From NCBI GenBank assembly GCA_964529305.1, contig CAZGUX010000288.1, positions 1 through 64,000 of the forward strand: a DNA stretch of 64,000 nucleotides, given 5' to 3'. Made by a program: the position numbers and the translations under genes. This DNA comes from CAZGUX01 sp964529305. Its GTDB lineage: Bacteria; Acidobacteriota; Terriglobia; Bryobacterales; Bryobacteraceae. Positions 33,839 through 42,058 of this stretch are shown one piece after another. Within the stretch, counting starts at the first letter, position 1, and each line of letters opens with the position of its first letter. The notes below the pieces were generated by a model. It made no database searches and was not told the DNA's origin. It saw only the letters and a program-made list of their open reading frames with translations.

Positions 33839-35334
33839 ATATGAACCGTGAAGAGAATAGGGTCACGCGCCGCGTGTTCTGTGCCGCGGCGGCCGCCGCC
33901 GCGGTGGTTCAGCCAGGTAGGGCAGACAACGTTCAGGCCCGCTCCTTCGCGGCGGATCCCGCGGCCAAGGACTTACGCAAGAGCCAGCTGTTTCTCGACG
34001 ATACCTGGATCGAGGAAACCTACCGTCTGGAGCGGTCCTGGGAATCAGCCGAGATCTTCCCAGAACCCATTCTGCGGCCGGAGACCGCCTGGGAGGGCTA
34101 TCAGATCGTCATCGCCGGCGGATCCGTCCTTCGCGTGGGCGATGAATGGCGGATGTATTACATGACCTACAACCGCCCGGACCCCATGCGGCTTTGCATG
34201 GTGGTGAGCCGCGACGGCATGCGGTGGGAACGTCCGAAACTGGGCTTGTTCGCTCACGGCGGCAGCACTGCCAACAACATCGTGTTTCAACCGCCGGGCG
34301 AGCAGTCCTTCACGGCGGCCACGGTCTGTCACGATCCGTCCGACTCCCGCGCGCCCTTCAAGTTCATGTTCTACGCCGCCGGGGGAGGGAAGCCGACAGG
34401 AACCTACGTGGGCTTCAGCCCGGACGGAATCGCGTGGCGGATGCACCCGGAACCCGTCCTCACGTCCACTGGAGATCAGACCAACCTGATGGGCACGCGC
34501 GACCACCGCGGAAAGTTCGTGGCGTTTCTCCGGCACAAGTTCATGCTACAGCGTCACCGCGCGCGGACGGTGTGGCGGACCGAGAGCGACGATTTCCTGC
34601 ACTGGAGCGAGCCGGAGTCAATACTGCGTCCCGACCTGATGGACGATCCGAACGTCGAGTTATACGGCTTCACAGGCTTTCCTTATTCGGACATGTACCT
34701 CGGCCTGGTCGAACGGTGGATGGGCAATCCCGACGTGTTCGAGATCCAGCCGGCCTGGAGCCACGACGGATTGCGGTGGCATCGTCCCGCACCGCGAAAA
34801 CCGCTCATCGCGCCGCAATTCCCGTGGAACGAACGTTGGAACAGCACGGTCAACACGGCCCCCATCGGCGTCGGCAATGTCCTGCGTTTCTATTTCGGCG
34901 GCCGAAGCCGGGCCCACGGCCGGGAACTTGGCCAGGTGTATGGAGCAGTGGGAATGGCCGTGGCGGGTGTCGACCGATTCGCCGCGATCCGCGCCGATTT
35001 CAAGGAAGGTCAACTGATCACCAAGCCCATGACGTGGCCAGGCGGCGATCTGCTTCTGAACTGCATCCACACCCGCTATCCGCAAGGGTTCTACAACGGC
35101 GGCGGCGGGTCGATCGAGGTGGAGGTTCACGATGAATCGGGCAATCCCGTCAGCGGCTTCGCCGGCGAGCAGCGCGCAAAATTCAATCGGCTGAATCCAT
35201 TTCCATGGCAGGCAGACGAGAAACCGGTTCGCTGGCCGGCCGACCGGTCTTTGGCGGAGTTGGCGGGCAAACGAATCCGGCTGGTGTTCCTGTTGCGGGA
35301 TTCGCGTCTGTACTCGTTTCGAGCGAAAGCCTGA
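33835..35334 (+). CDS. Exported beta-propeller protein, glycosyl-hydrolase-like
   Basis: A 499-residue protein with a Tat-like signal (RVTRRVFCAAAAAAAVV). The body has repeated blade-type segments: WRMYYMTYNRPDPMRLCMVVSRDGMRWERP, FKFMFYAAGGGKPTGTYVGFSPDGIAWRM and SDDFLHWSEPESIL. Another is PAWSHDGLRWHRPAPRKPLI. These 'SxDGxxW' patterns are typical of five-bladed GH32/43/68-type or sialidase-like propellers. A C-terminal beta domain (SIEVEVHDESGNPVSGF) follows. Catalytic acids are not certain, so the enzymatic role is inferred. The start ATG overlaps the previous stop codon (ATGA); an ATG two codons later is also possible. Confidence 0.72.
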   Translation: MNMNREENRVTRRVFCAAAAAAAVVQPGRADNVQARSFAADPAAKDLRKSQLFLDDTWIEETYRLERSWESAEIFPEPILRPETAWEGYQIVIAGGSVLRVGDEWRMYYMTYNRPDPMRLCMVVSRDGMRWERPKLGLFAHGGSTANNIVFQPPGEQSFTAATVCHDPSDSRAPFKFMFYAAGGGKPTGTYVGFSPDGIAWRMHPEPVLTSTGDQTNLMGTRDHRGKFVAFLRHKFMLQRHRARTVWRTESDDFLHWSEPESILRPDLMDDPNVELYGFTGFPYSDMYLGLVERWMGNPDVFEIQPAWSHDGLRWHRPAPRKPLIAPQFPWNERWNSTVNTAPIGVGNVLRFYFGGRSRAHGRELGQVYGAVGMAVAGVDRFAAIRADFKEGQLITKPMTWPGGDLLLNCIHTRYPQGFYNGGGGSIEVEVHDESGNPVSGFAGEQRAKFNRLNPFPWQADEKPVRWPADRSLAELAGKRIRLVFLLRDSRLYSFRAKA

Positions 35335-35341
35335 TCGGTTT

Positions 35342-35642
35342 CTACTTCGCTCGCCGAAGCGCCTGATGCAGCAGAGATTTTATGTACGTTTGATAGGGCA
35401 GACCCTTCTGAGCGGCCTGCTGCCGCGCGAGGGAAAGATCCGTTTCTAGTAGCCGGATGGAGACCACGCGCGCTTTTGAGGGTGCCAAGCGGGCTTTGAG
35501 TGCCGCCTGGTCGAGACGTTTCAGATTGCCGTGGTTCGAGGCTTCCAGGAAATCCTTGTCGAGCGACTTGCGGTTCCGGTACCACCAATCGGTCTCTTCA
35601 GCCTCCGTCTTGGAAGACAGGTATTACGCGTCTCTGTTTCAT
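35342..35642 (-). pseudogene. BrnA/CopG-like antitoxin, frameshifted
   Basis: From ATG 35642 the frame reads MKQRRVIPVFQDGG and stops. Removing one base near 35602-35611 restores FQDEAEETDWWYRNRKSLDK, followed by an RHH domain (RVVSIRLLETDLSLARQQAAQ) and a stop at 35342. The region is 301 bases, one more than a multiple of three. The N-terminal AEE-DWW and C-terminal RHH are typical of BrnA antitoxins. The toxin gene just upstream has its own frameshift. The module looks dead, unless both shifts are consensus errors. Confidence 0.75.
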
Positions 35643-35652
35643 CCCCGAGTCC

Positions 35653-35920
35653 TCATGTAAAGCTTCTCATCGTCCGGCCAGCAGGATATGCAGTGACTGC
35701 GCGAATCTTTCCGTCTCTCGGCGCCCACACGGCAGTCCGTGTACGGCCTGTCTTCGTTGCGCCCAGAACCTTGTATCGTTCCTCATCATTCCCTGCCTGA
35801 TACTCCAGGTAGATCGGATCGCCGCGCATCAAATCTTCGAATTCCTCCGGTGTCACCCGGTGCCGCTTTTAGATGACGAATGTTCTCGGCGTCCCATGAG
35901 AACCCGATAACGCCAACCAC
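35653..35920 (-). pseudogene. BrnT-like toxin (RelE fold), frameshifted
   Basis: From GTG 35920 the frame reads VVGVIGFSWDAENIRHLK and then goes off. Removing one base in the AAAA run (plus-strand TTTT 35867-35870) restores HLKRHRVTPEEFEDLMRGDP, then YLEYQAGNDEERYKVLGATK and IRAVTAYPAGR, all typical of BrnT. The length of 268 bases is one over a multiple of three. The 67-residue downstream piece alone lacks the first strand and helix. It lies 10 bp upstream of the BrnA-like gene, the normal BrnTA order. Upstream to 36003 there is no further gene I can support. Confidence 0.72.
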
Positions 35921-36003
35921 AGGATCAAGCTCCGCATACTGTATATACGTCGTCAACCGGCGCCGATCGAGATAGCGATCCTCGATGATGGTTCCCGGCT
36001 AAT

Positions 36004-37707
36004 CTACTTCCTCCCCACCGTCACATCCACCGACTCAACCAGCAATCCGCCCGGACCGGGTTCGGCTGCCGTCGAGCGGATCCGGAGGTAGTTGGCGCCC
36101 GTCGTCTCCCGGCGCAACGGAAGTGTTGCAACCTGCCTACCGTCGAGCGTCACCCGGGCGGTTCGCGACGCCACGCTCCACGCGACGTTCAGGGTGTGCC
36201 ATCGGTTTGCTGCTACCGGTTCCGAGCCCAACAATCTCGACTGCGCATCGATCGGTAGATTCCACAGCGAATAGAAGTGGTCTTCCTTGTCCCACGGGAC
36301 AGAGTAGTGATCGGCCAGCGAGAGGTTGGCGCCTCGAAAACCGGACCGCACTTGAAATTTCAGCGTCAGAGTTCCGGATCGCCCGTTGGGAAAATTCCAC
36401 ACCGCCCCGGCGGGCCAATCCGCGCTCGACTTGGTCACTTGCATCACGTGCCTCCCGGGTTGGTCCGGATGCGGAATCCGCGCCACGCCCTTCGATCCGA
36501 AGAAGGTCCAATCCTCCAGATCGTTGGCGAAGTCGGAGCGAGCCGTTGTCTCGTAAAGCCACTTCGGATCCAGAGCCACCAGCGCGTTCCGTCCCTTGCC
36601 TTGGCCCGAACGGATGATCACCTCCCCGCCGAACACGGTGGTGGGGAACGGATAGGCCGTGCCGAAATCCCCGCCCGCGGGCGGAGGTTCGTGCCGCTTG
36701 GGATCCTTCAACACTTCGCGGTACCCGATCCACGTTTTACCCTCGTCTTCGGAAATCGCGGCGTGCAACACCTGGCGGCCGCCGTACGCATAGGGGTACC
36801 GGAGGCAGTGGTTCCACACCAGGACCAGCTTTCCGTCGTCGGTGCGCGCCAACCCGGCGGGCGAATCGGAGTTGACGATCGTGCTGGGTTGCGGCTCGGT
36901 CCAATGGGTCCCGTCCGTCGAGAACGATTCGTAGAAGCGCCCGGTCTGCCCGCGAATCAGGTTCCACACGCGGCCGTCTTTCAATTCGATCGCTACTGGC
37001 TCCACCGCGCCATAGGCGGAGACGATGTCCGGCACCTCGATCGAGAGCGGCGTCGGCGACAGGTGGAAGGTCTCGCCGTGGTCGTCCGAGTACACGAGCG
37101 TGGAGTTGAACTGACCGAGGAAGGTAAATTCGGCGAAGCCCTTGCCCCGGTCGCGCCAGTTGCGCTTGACGAAGTAGGAGAACGGCAGCAGAATCCGGCC
37201 GCTTCGCATCTGGAGCACCGAGTTGAGCGCGCCGGTGTAGCCAGTCCAGATCTCCTTTGGTTTAGTCCAGACGGTCCGGGCCGGATTCGACTTCATATGC
37301 CAGATGTCGATGCGGTTGCCTTTGTAGTCGTCAAAACTCGGCCGCTCGGCTTCGCCGCGGTTGCCCATGGTGTATTTAGAGACGCGGACGAGAAACAGGT
37401 GGATCTCGCCGTTCTGGTCAACCAGGGGCTCTGGCCCACCGAATGTCCCCGGTTTTTCGGAGAAGACGTGGATCGAGCGGGGCGCGGTCCAGGTTCGGCC
37501 GTTGTCGGTGGAAAGGATCTCGAACACCTGGTCGTGCTCGCCGGAGGCTTTGACCAGCCAGGCGCCAAGAGTGCGGTTTGGCAGGCGGACGACGATTGGG
37601 CTCTCGTCCATGAGGGCGATCACACGGGGAGGATGTGCCGCGGACGCGAACGACTGGAGAGCGAGTACCAGGGACAAGAAATGGCAGAGGGTCATGGGAC
37701 GGTCCAT
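36004..37707 (-). CDS. Secreted sialidase-like (BNR repeat) protein with C-terminal beta-sandwich
   Basis: A 567-residue protein. It has a signal peptide (TLCHFLSLVLALQSFASA) and a six-bladed-propeller region to about residue 390 with Asp-box/BNR segments (STDNGRTWTAP, SDDHGETFHLSP, STDGTHWTEP, SEDEGKTWIGY). A C-terminal LamG-like or CBM-like domain from about residue 400 follows (LTLKFQVRSGFRGANLSLADH). Such proteins are often annotated exo-alpha-sialidase, but many cleave or bind other glycans; the Arg triad cannot be placed confidently. ATG 37707 is chosen to give the signal peptide; ATG 37695 is nearly equivalent. TAACCT lies five bases upstream. Confidence 0.8.
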   Translation of the reverse strand: MDRPMTLCHFLSLVLALQSFASAAHPPRVIALMDESPIVVRLPNRTLGAWLVKASGEHDQVFEILSTDNGRTWTAPRSIHVFSEKPGTFGGPEPLVDQNGEIHLFLVRVSKYTMGNRGEAERPSFDDYKGNRIDIWHMKSNPARTVWTKPKEIWTGYTGALNSVLQMRSGRILLPFSYFVKRNWRDRGKGFAEFTFLGQFNSTLVYSDDHGETFHLSPTPLSIEVPDIVSAYGAVEPVAIELKDGRVWNLIRGQTGRFYESFSTDGTHWTEPQPSTIVNSDSPAGLARTDDGKLVLVWNHCLRYPYAYGGRQVLHAAISEDEGKTWIGYREVLKDPKRHEPPPAGGDFGTAYPFPTTVFGGEVIIRSGQGKGRNALVALDPKWLYETTARSDFANDLEDWTFFGSKGVARIPHPDQPGRHVMQVTKSSADWPAGAVWNFPNGRSGTLTLKFQVRSGFRGANLSLADHYSVPWDKEDHFYSLWNLPIDAQSRLLGSEPVAANRWHTLNVAWSVASRTARVTLDGRQVATLPLRRETTGANYLRIRSTAAEPGPGGLLVESVDVTVGRK

Positions 37708-38284
37708 AGAGAAGGTTACGACAGCGTGAAGCGCCGCGAAAATCCGGGCGCGAGACAACTCGGCAGAACGGCGCTGGAGTCGCATGCGCGCCGGAGCGCA
37801 CGTCACTGTGGCCGTTGAGGCGCGCGTCGCGAGTAGCCCACAATACTGTTCACTTTGGAAACTGCGGCCGGACGATGGCTCCGAACCGCGGGTGTAAACC
37901 CGCGGGCGCCGTGAAGGCGGATGTGAGCGAGGGCCCCACGCAACCCGCGCGCTTTACACCCGCGGTTCGGAGAGACGCTGCGCCGCTGGCTCCTGAGTGA
38001 ACAGCATTGCACCAGTCCACCCGCCTCCGAATCTGAAGATGAACTTCCGGAAGAGTAACGCGTATTGGCGTGGCGGCAGGCATGAGACCATCACCCCTGG
38101 AGATTCATCTGTCAGAATTGAAGCGATCGGCAAAGCTCTTGAGCGTGAATCGCCATACGGCTCGCAACCGGTCGCGCGAAGTGATCGGTCTGGAGTTCGC
38201 GCCCGGGCGCGCGTTGCGCTGAGATGCCGGGCGCCGCGCTCTGCTTCAAACGGCCGGGCTCAACGTGGCATAGAGAGGTTATTG
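37708..38284. other. 577-bp intergenic region between divergent sialidase-like and FG-GAP genes
   Basis: It contains the 94-bp inverted-repeat element described separately. A 46-codon frame at 38082-38222 (plus) is basic and unrecognised; I do not consider it a gene. The remainder shows no repeat or RNA gene that I can identify. Confidence 0.45.
37879..37972. repeat. 94-bp element with perfect 20-bp terminal inverted repeats
   Basis: The left end (37879-37898) starts CTCCGAACCGCGGG and the right end (37953-37972) is its exact 20-base reverse complement. A second internal inverted pair (CCCGCGGG near 37899 and CCCGCGCG near 37945) brackets a 40-bp centre. A diverged copy in opposite orientation lies near 19355-19427. 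There is no coding capacity, so this is a non-autonomous, MITE- or REP-like element. Confidence 0.8.
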
Positions 38285-40708
38285 ATGAGAATCCCTGAAG
38301 CGATGTTGTGCCTTGCAGTGCTGTCCCTGCGGGCCGTTGCGGCCGACCCGGAGTGGGCGACCCGGCGATCACACCGCGTCCTGTTGAGAGTACCCGCCGC
38401 CGGCATCGGAGAAAGGACGTCCGACGAGATGCCGGCCGTCGTGACTCTCGACCTCGATCGCCTGCTCGGCGGCAACGGGCAGCGGGCAGACCTCTCGACC
38501 CTCCAGGTGACACGCTACGACCCGGCAACCGGCAAGCCGATCCCATACAGCAACTGGCTCTACGGGCAGACTCCCCATGACCGGCCACTTCAGTGGTACG
38601 ACGCGGCGATACCCGATCTATTCCCCGATCGCGACCGCTCGACCCAGAGCCCCTGGATTTACCGGCAGGGGTGGGGCTCCTACTATGAGGCGACGGGCGA
38701 CTGGAAGCAGGGCCGCCTGGCCTGGGCGCACACCCAGGACGGCCGGCAGGATTCCTTCTACGCCGCGTATTTCGACCTTCTGCCGTCCGACGGAAAACAG
38801 ACCGCGCCGGCGCCGCGGGGGTGGATCGGCGATGGCTCCAAGCGTACCGCGCCCTTGGGCGCGACCTCCACCGGGGCCTACCACGTCGATTGCCAGATGA
38901 TCGACTTCAACCAGGACGGCCTCCTCGATTTCCTGTGTGGGACGTCGCGCGGCGGCATCCTCTGGTACGAAAACCTGGGGACACGGCAGAAGCCGAAGTA
39001 CGCCGTCGGCCGGATGCTGTTCTATTCCGATGGCAAGCCGATCGATCCCGGCTTTCTCTCTACGCCGACCGCTACCGACTGGGACCGGGACGGCAAACTC
39101 GACATTCTGGTCGGTATGAACAAGGGATGGGCGCACTTCTATCGCAACGTAGGAACCAATCTCGCTCCCCGGTACGAAGACCGCGGACCGCTGCAGGCTG
39201 ACGGGAAGCCGTTGCGCACGCCGGCCGCGCCTGTGCCGGAAGTGGCCGGGCCGAACGGAGAATCGATCTACAAAGAGGACTATCAGCCGTTCCTCGAGGT
39301 CGTCGATTGGGACGGCGACGGCGATGACGATCTGCTGATCGGCGGCTACGTCACTGGCCGCATCTTCTGGTATGAGAACACCGGCCGCGACGCGCAGGGG
39401 CTCCCCGTTTTGAAGTTCAACGGCCACCTGATGGCCGACGGCAAACCGCTCGACGTGGGCTGGTGCGCCAATCCTACGGTCGCGGACATCGATGGCGACG
39501 GAGATCTCGACATCATTACCGGCGTGTGGCGCAAGTGGGGCAACGACTCGCCGCCGGAAGTCGTGGAGGATTTCGTCGCCTACTTCGAGAACATCGGCAC
39601 ACGCAAGGAACCGAAGCTGACGATGAAGGCGCTGCCCCGAACCGGCAAGTTTCCCGACGAGGCGATCGCTTCTCCCACGTTGGCCGACTGGGACGGCGAC
39701 GGCGATCTGGACCTGGCGGTCTCCGTCCCGAGCGGGAACCTCTTCTTGTTCGAGAATGATGGCAACCCGCGCCGGCCTCACTTTAACGTCAAACGGCCCA
39801 TGCCGTTGAAGATGCCGTGGGGGAACGACCCGCTGCCTCGCACCGATAGCTCGCCCCTCTTCCTAGCGGACCGGAACGGCGACGGAAGGCCCGACCTGGT
39901 GTCCGGCTACCAGGTGGCATCGAACGAGGCGGCCGCTCTTCCCTGGAAGTTCGGGCCGTACTTTTCGATTCTCCGGCCGGGCGAGACCATCGACCATCGC
40001 GCCTGGCGTGGGGACGACTGGCAGTTCACCGTGCAGATCGACTTCGACCAGGACGGGCAGACCGACATCCTGTTCGGCGACTACTACGGGCAGGTGTGGT
40101 TCCACAAGAATCTCTCGGCCGGGGCCGCGACCCGGTTCGACACCGAAGGAATCCTGATTCGAACGGCGGACGGGAAGCCGTTGCGCGTAGGGCGGGACGC
40201 GTCTGCTCCGTATGACTTCGACTCGATGCAAGGCCCGCGCACTGGGGTGATCGCGGCGGATTTCGACGGCGACGGAGCCGTCGACCTGATTCTGAATGAC
40301 GTCTTCGGCCACTACTATTACTGCCGGCGCGGCCGGCATGGGAAAGAAGCGGTGGTGGAATCTCAGGTGCCGTTGGCGAAGATCAAGGGGTACGCGACAA
40401 ACCTGGTTGTGGATTGGGACCAGGATGGCCGCCCGGACCTCCTGGTCAGCCAACTGCAAAATCACAGTCTGTACCGGAACGTAGGCGGCGCCAGGCATCC
40501 GTTCGCGGAACCGCAAACGCTCGAACTGCCTCTGGTGCCGGTGATCGGGGCGGTCGTTCACGTGATCGCCATGGACGTGAACGCTGACGGTGACCGCGAC
40601 CTCGTGATTCAGAGCGATCACGGCTACGACTGTTTTTTCGAAGGTTCGTTCCTGGCGCGAGGGTTCGCTGCCGGAGAGTTCATCGGCATCGAGCAGATGG
40701 GCCGGTGA
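38285..40708 (+). CDS. Secreted FG-GAP/VCBS-repeat beta-propeller protein
   Basis: An 807-residue protein with signal peptide AMLCLAVLSLRAVAAD. It has at least seven Asp-rich calcium-type motifs of FG-GAP repeats: DFNQDGLLDFL, DWDRDGKLDIL, DWDGDGDDDLL, DIDGDGDLDII and DWDGDGDLDLA. DRNGDGRPDLV, DFDQDGQTDIL, DFDGDGAVDLI and DWDQDGRPDLL also occur. The segments between them (ILWYENLGTRQKPKY, IFWYENTGRD) are repeat blades. FG-GAP propellers mediate adhesion or carbohydrate binding. The ATG has AGAGG seven bases upstream. It ends 13 bp before the convergent beta-helix gene and may belong to the same glycan-related locus. Confidence 0.88.
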   Translation: MRIPEAMLCLAVLSLRAVAADPEWATRRSHRVLLRVPAAGIGERTSDEMPAVVTLDLDRLLGGNGQRADLSTLQVTRYDPATGKPIPYSNWLYGQTPHDRPLQWYDAAIPDLFPDRDRSTQSPWIYRQGWGSYYEATGDWKQGRLAWAHTQDGRQDSFYAAYFDLLPSDGKQTAPAPRGWIGDGSKRTAPLGATSTGAYHVDCQMIDFNQDGLLDFLCGTSRGGILWYENLGTRQKPKYAVGRMLFYSDGKPIDPGFLSTPTATDWDRDGKLDILVGMNKGWAHFYRNVGTNLAPRYEDRGPLQADGKPLRTPAAPVPEVAGPNGESIYKEDYQPFLEVVDWDGDGDDDLLIGGYVTGRIFWYENTGRDAQGLPVLKFNGHLMADGKPLDVGWCANPTVADIDGDGDLDIITGVWRKWGNDSPPEVVEDFVAYFENIGTRKEPKLTMKALPRTGKFPDEAIASPTLADWDGDGDLDLAVSVPSGNLFLFENDGNPRRPHFNVKRPMPLKMPWGNDPLPRTDSSPLFLADRNGDGRPDLVSGYQVASNEAAALPWKFGPYFSILRPGETIDHRAWRGDDWQFTVQIDFDQDGQTDILFGDYYGQVWFHKNLSAGAATRFDTEGILIRTADGKPLRVGRDASAPYDFDSMQGPRTGVIAADFDGDGAVDLILNDVFGHYYYCRRGRHGKEAVVESQVPLAKIKGYATNLVVDWDQDGRPDLLVSQLQNHSLYRNVGGARHPFAEPQTLELPLVPVIGAVVHVIAMDVNADGDRDLVIQSDHGYDCFFEGSFLARGFAAGEFIGIEQMGR

Positions 40709-40721
40709 CGCGAGGCGGTCC

Positions 40722-42038
40722 TCAGGAGGCGCCCAGGGTGACAGCCTCGATCTCTGCGTTCTGGCGTTTGGATCCCAGGCGGAGCCGAACCCCGCGTGGA
40801 TTCCGCACCGCGATCCGGCCCTTCACGTCGAACAGGCCGTACTCGTTCTCATCGTCAAACAGCACGGCGGGACGATCGGCGTTGTCGTGGACATAACAGT
40901 CGACGAACTCCACGCCTCCCGGCCTGCGGGCGATGTCGCGGCGGGCCTGGATCAGGACGGGAACGCGCGGTCCGCCATATTCCGGGGCCGCGGTGTTCCA
41001 TACATCGCTCCAATGGCAGTTTACGAAGCGCACCTTCACGGAATCGGCGGACTTGTCGTAGACCTTCACTCCCTCGCGGCCCGTGTGTTCACTGGTGCAG
41101 TCGACGAACTCGACCAGGCCTTGGGGGCCATCGTCTTTCGCCGTCCCGACCGACATCCCGGACCAGCCTCCCGCGACCCACGAATCCATCCTCGACAGGC
41201 AGCGCTCGAATCGAATCGAGACGGGCGCCGACTTGCGCGATTGCGGCTTCAGGTACACCAGAATCGCGTGGCCGGCGTTGTTCTCGAAGACACAATCCCG
41301 GACCGTGATGTTCGAAAGGCGCTGGATTTCCGTATCGGGCTCGAGGTCGATGCCGGCTTCGGGCGCGGTCCCGCGAGTTCCGGAAAAGCGGCAGTTTTCC
41401 ACCAGCAGGTTGACCGCGCTGATGACGCTCATGCCCTGGCGATGGTGATCGTGCGCGATGCAATTACGGATCACCACATCTTCGCTCCACGGGCGCGGCC
41501 CGGCCCCATCCAGATAGAAGCCGTCGCCGCCCGAACTCTCCACCCGCAATCCTTCCACCCGCACGTTCTTGACGCCGCGCAAGGCGAGCCCCATCCGCCA
41601 TTCGGCTTTCTGGTAGGGAGGATTCTGATAGTCCCGCTTGTGCATCCGCCACGTGGCCCCGTACGCCCGAATCGTCAGGTTGTCGACGCCGTTGGCCGAG
41701 AACAGGCTGTCGCCCCCCCCTCGGAACTCGCCTTTCTTGGCCAGCACGACGACACCCGGCTCGAAGATCACTTCCTGATTGCCGCGTAACTGCACCGGCG
41801 TGACGACCCACGGACTGCCCATGTAGGGAACGATCACCGTTCTGGCTTTCGAATCGAGCGCCGCCTGCAGGTGACGCGTGGAGTCGGCCGGGTCGAATCC
41901 CCACCATGCCGCGTTGGCCGTCGATCGCTTGCCGGCCAGGACCTCGGCCACCGCTCCGGCATCACCAGTGCTGAACTGGGCCGCGCCGGGCACCGCCCAC
42001 GGAAGCCAGATCAGGGACCGGCGACACAGAAGGCTCAT
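40722..42038 (-). CDS. Right-handed parallel beta-helix protein (pectate lyase/polygalacturonase-like)
   Basis: A 438-residue protein. The N-terminal WLPWAVPGAAQ is a signal-type segment. The body has beta-helix coils: VDNLTIRAYGATWRM, GVKNVRVEGLRVESSGGDGFYLDG, SEDVVIRNCIAHDHHRQGMSVIS, and LSNITVRDCVFENNAGHAIL. Conserved Asn and Gly stacks are visible. This fold is shared by pectate lyases, polygalacturonases and alginate-type epimerases; catalytic residues are not clear, so the substrate is unknown. The ATG lies six bases after TAGAAT, without a ribosome site. It is transcribed divergently from the membrane protein with only 20 bp between starts. Confidence 0.83.
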   Translation of the reverse strand: MSLLCRRSLIWLPWAVPGAAQFSTGDAGAVAEVLAGKRSTANAAWWGFDPADSTRHLQAALDSKARTVIVPYMGSPWVVTPVQLRGNQEVIFEPGVVVLAKKGEFRGGGDSLFSANGVDNLTIRAYGATWRMHKRDYQNPPYQKAEWRMGLALRGVKNVRVEGLRVESSGGDGFYLDGAGPRPWSEDVVIRNCIAHDHHRQGMSVISAVNLLVENCRFSGTRGTAPEAGIDLEPDTEIQRLSNITVRDCVFENNAGHAILVYLKPQSRKSAPVSIRFERCLSRMDSWVAGGWSGMSVGTAKDDGPQGLVEFVDCTSEHTGREGVKVYDKSADSVKVRFVNCHWSDVWNTAAPEYGGPRVPVLIQARRDIARRPGGVEFVDCYVHDNADRPAVLFDDENEYGLFDVKGRIAVRNPRGVRLRLGSKRQNAEIEAVTLGAS

Positions 42039-42042
42039 GATG

Positions 42043-42050
42043 TTATTCTA
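42043..42050. promoter_or_regulatory. Shared -10 region (TTATTCTA) between beta-helix and membrane protein genes
   Basis: On the minus strand it reads TAGAAT, six bases before the beta-helix ATG. On the plus strand TATTCT lies nine bases before the membrane-protein ATG. With only 20 bp between the two start codons there is no room for separate promoters. Confidence 0.5.
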
Positions 42051-42058
42051 CGCTCGCC

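Noticed and set aside
38082..38222. 46-codon basic frame in the gap before the FG-GAP gene
   Set aside because: No recognisable domain or ribosome site and it overlaps other open frames; not enough support.
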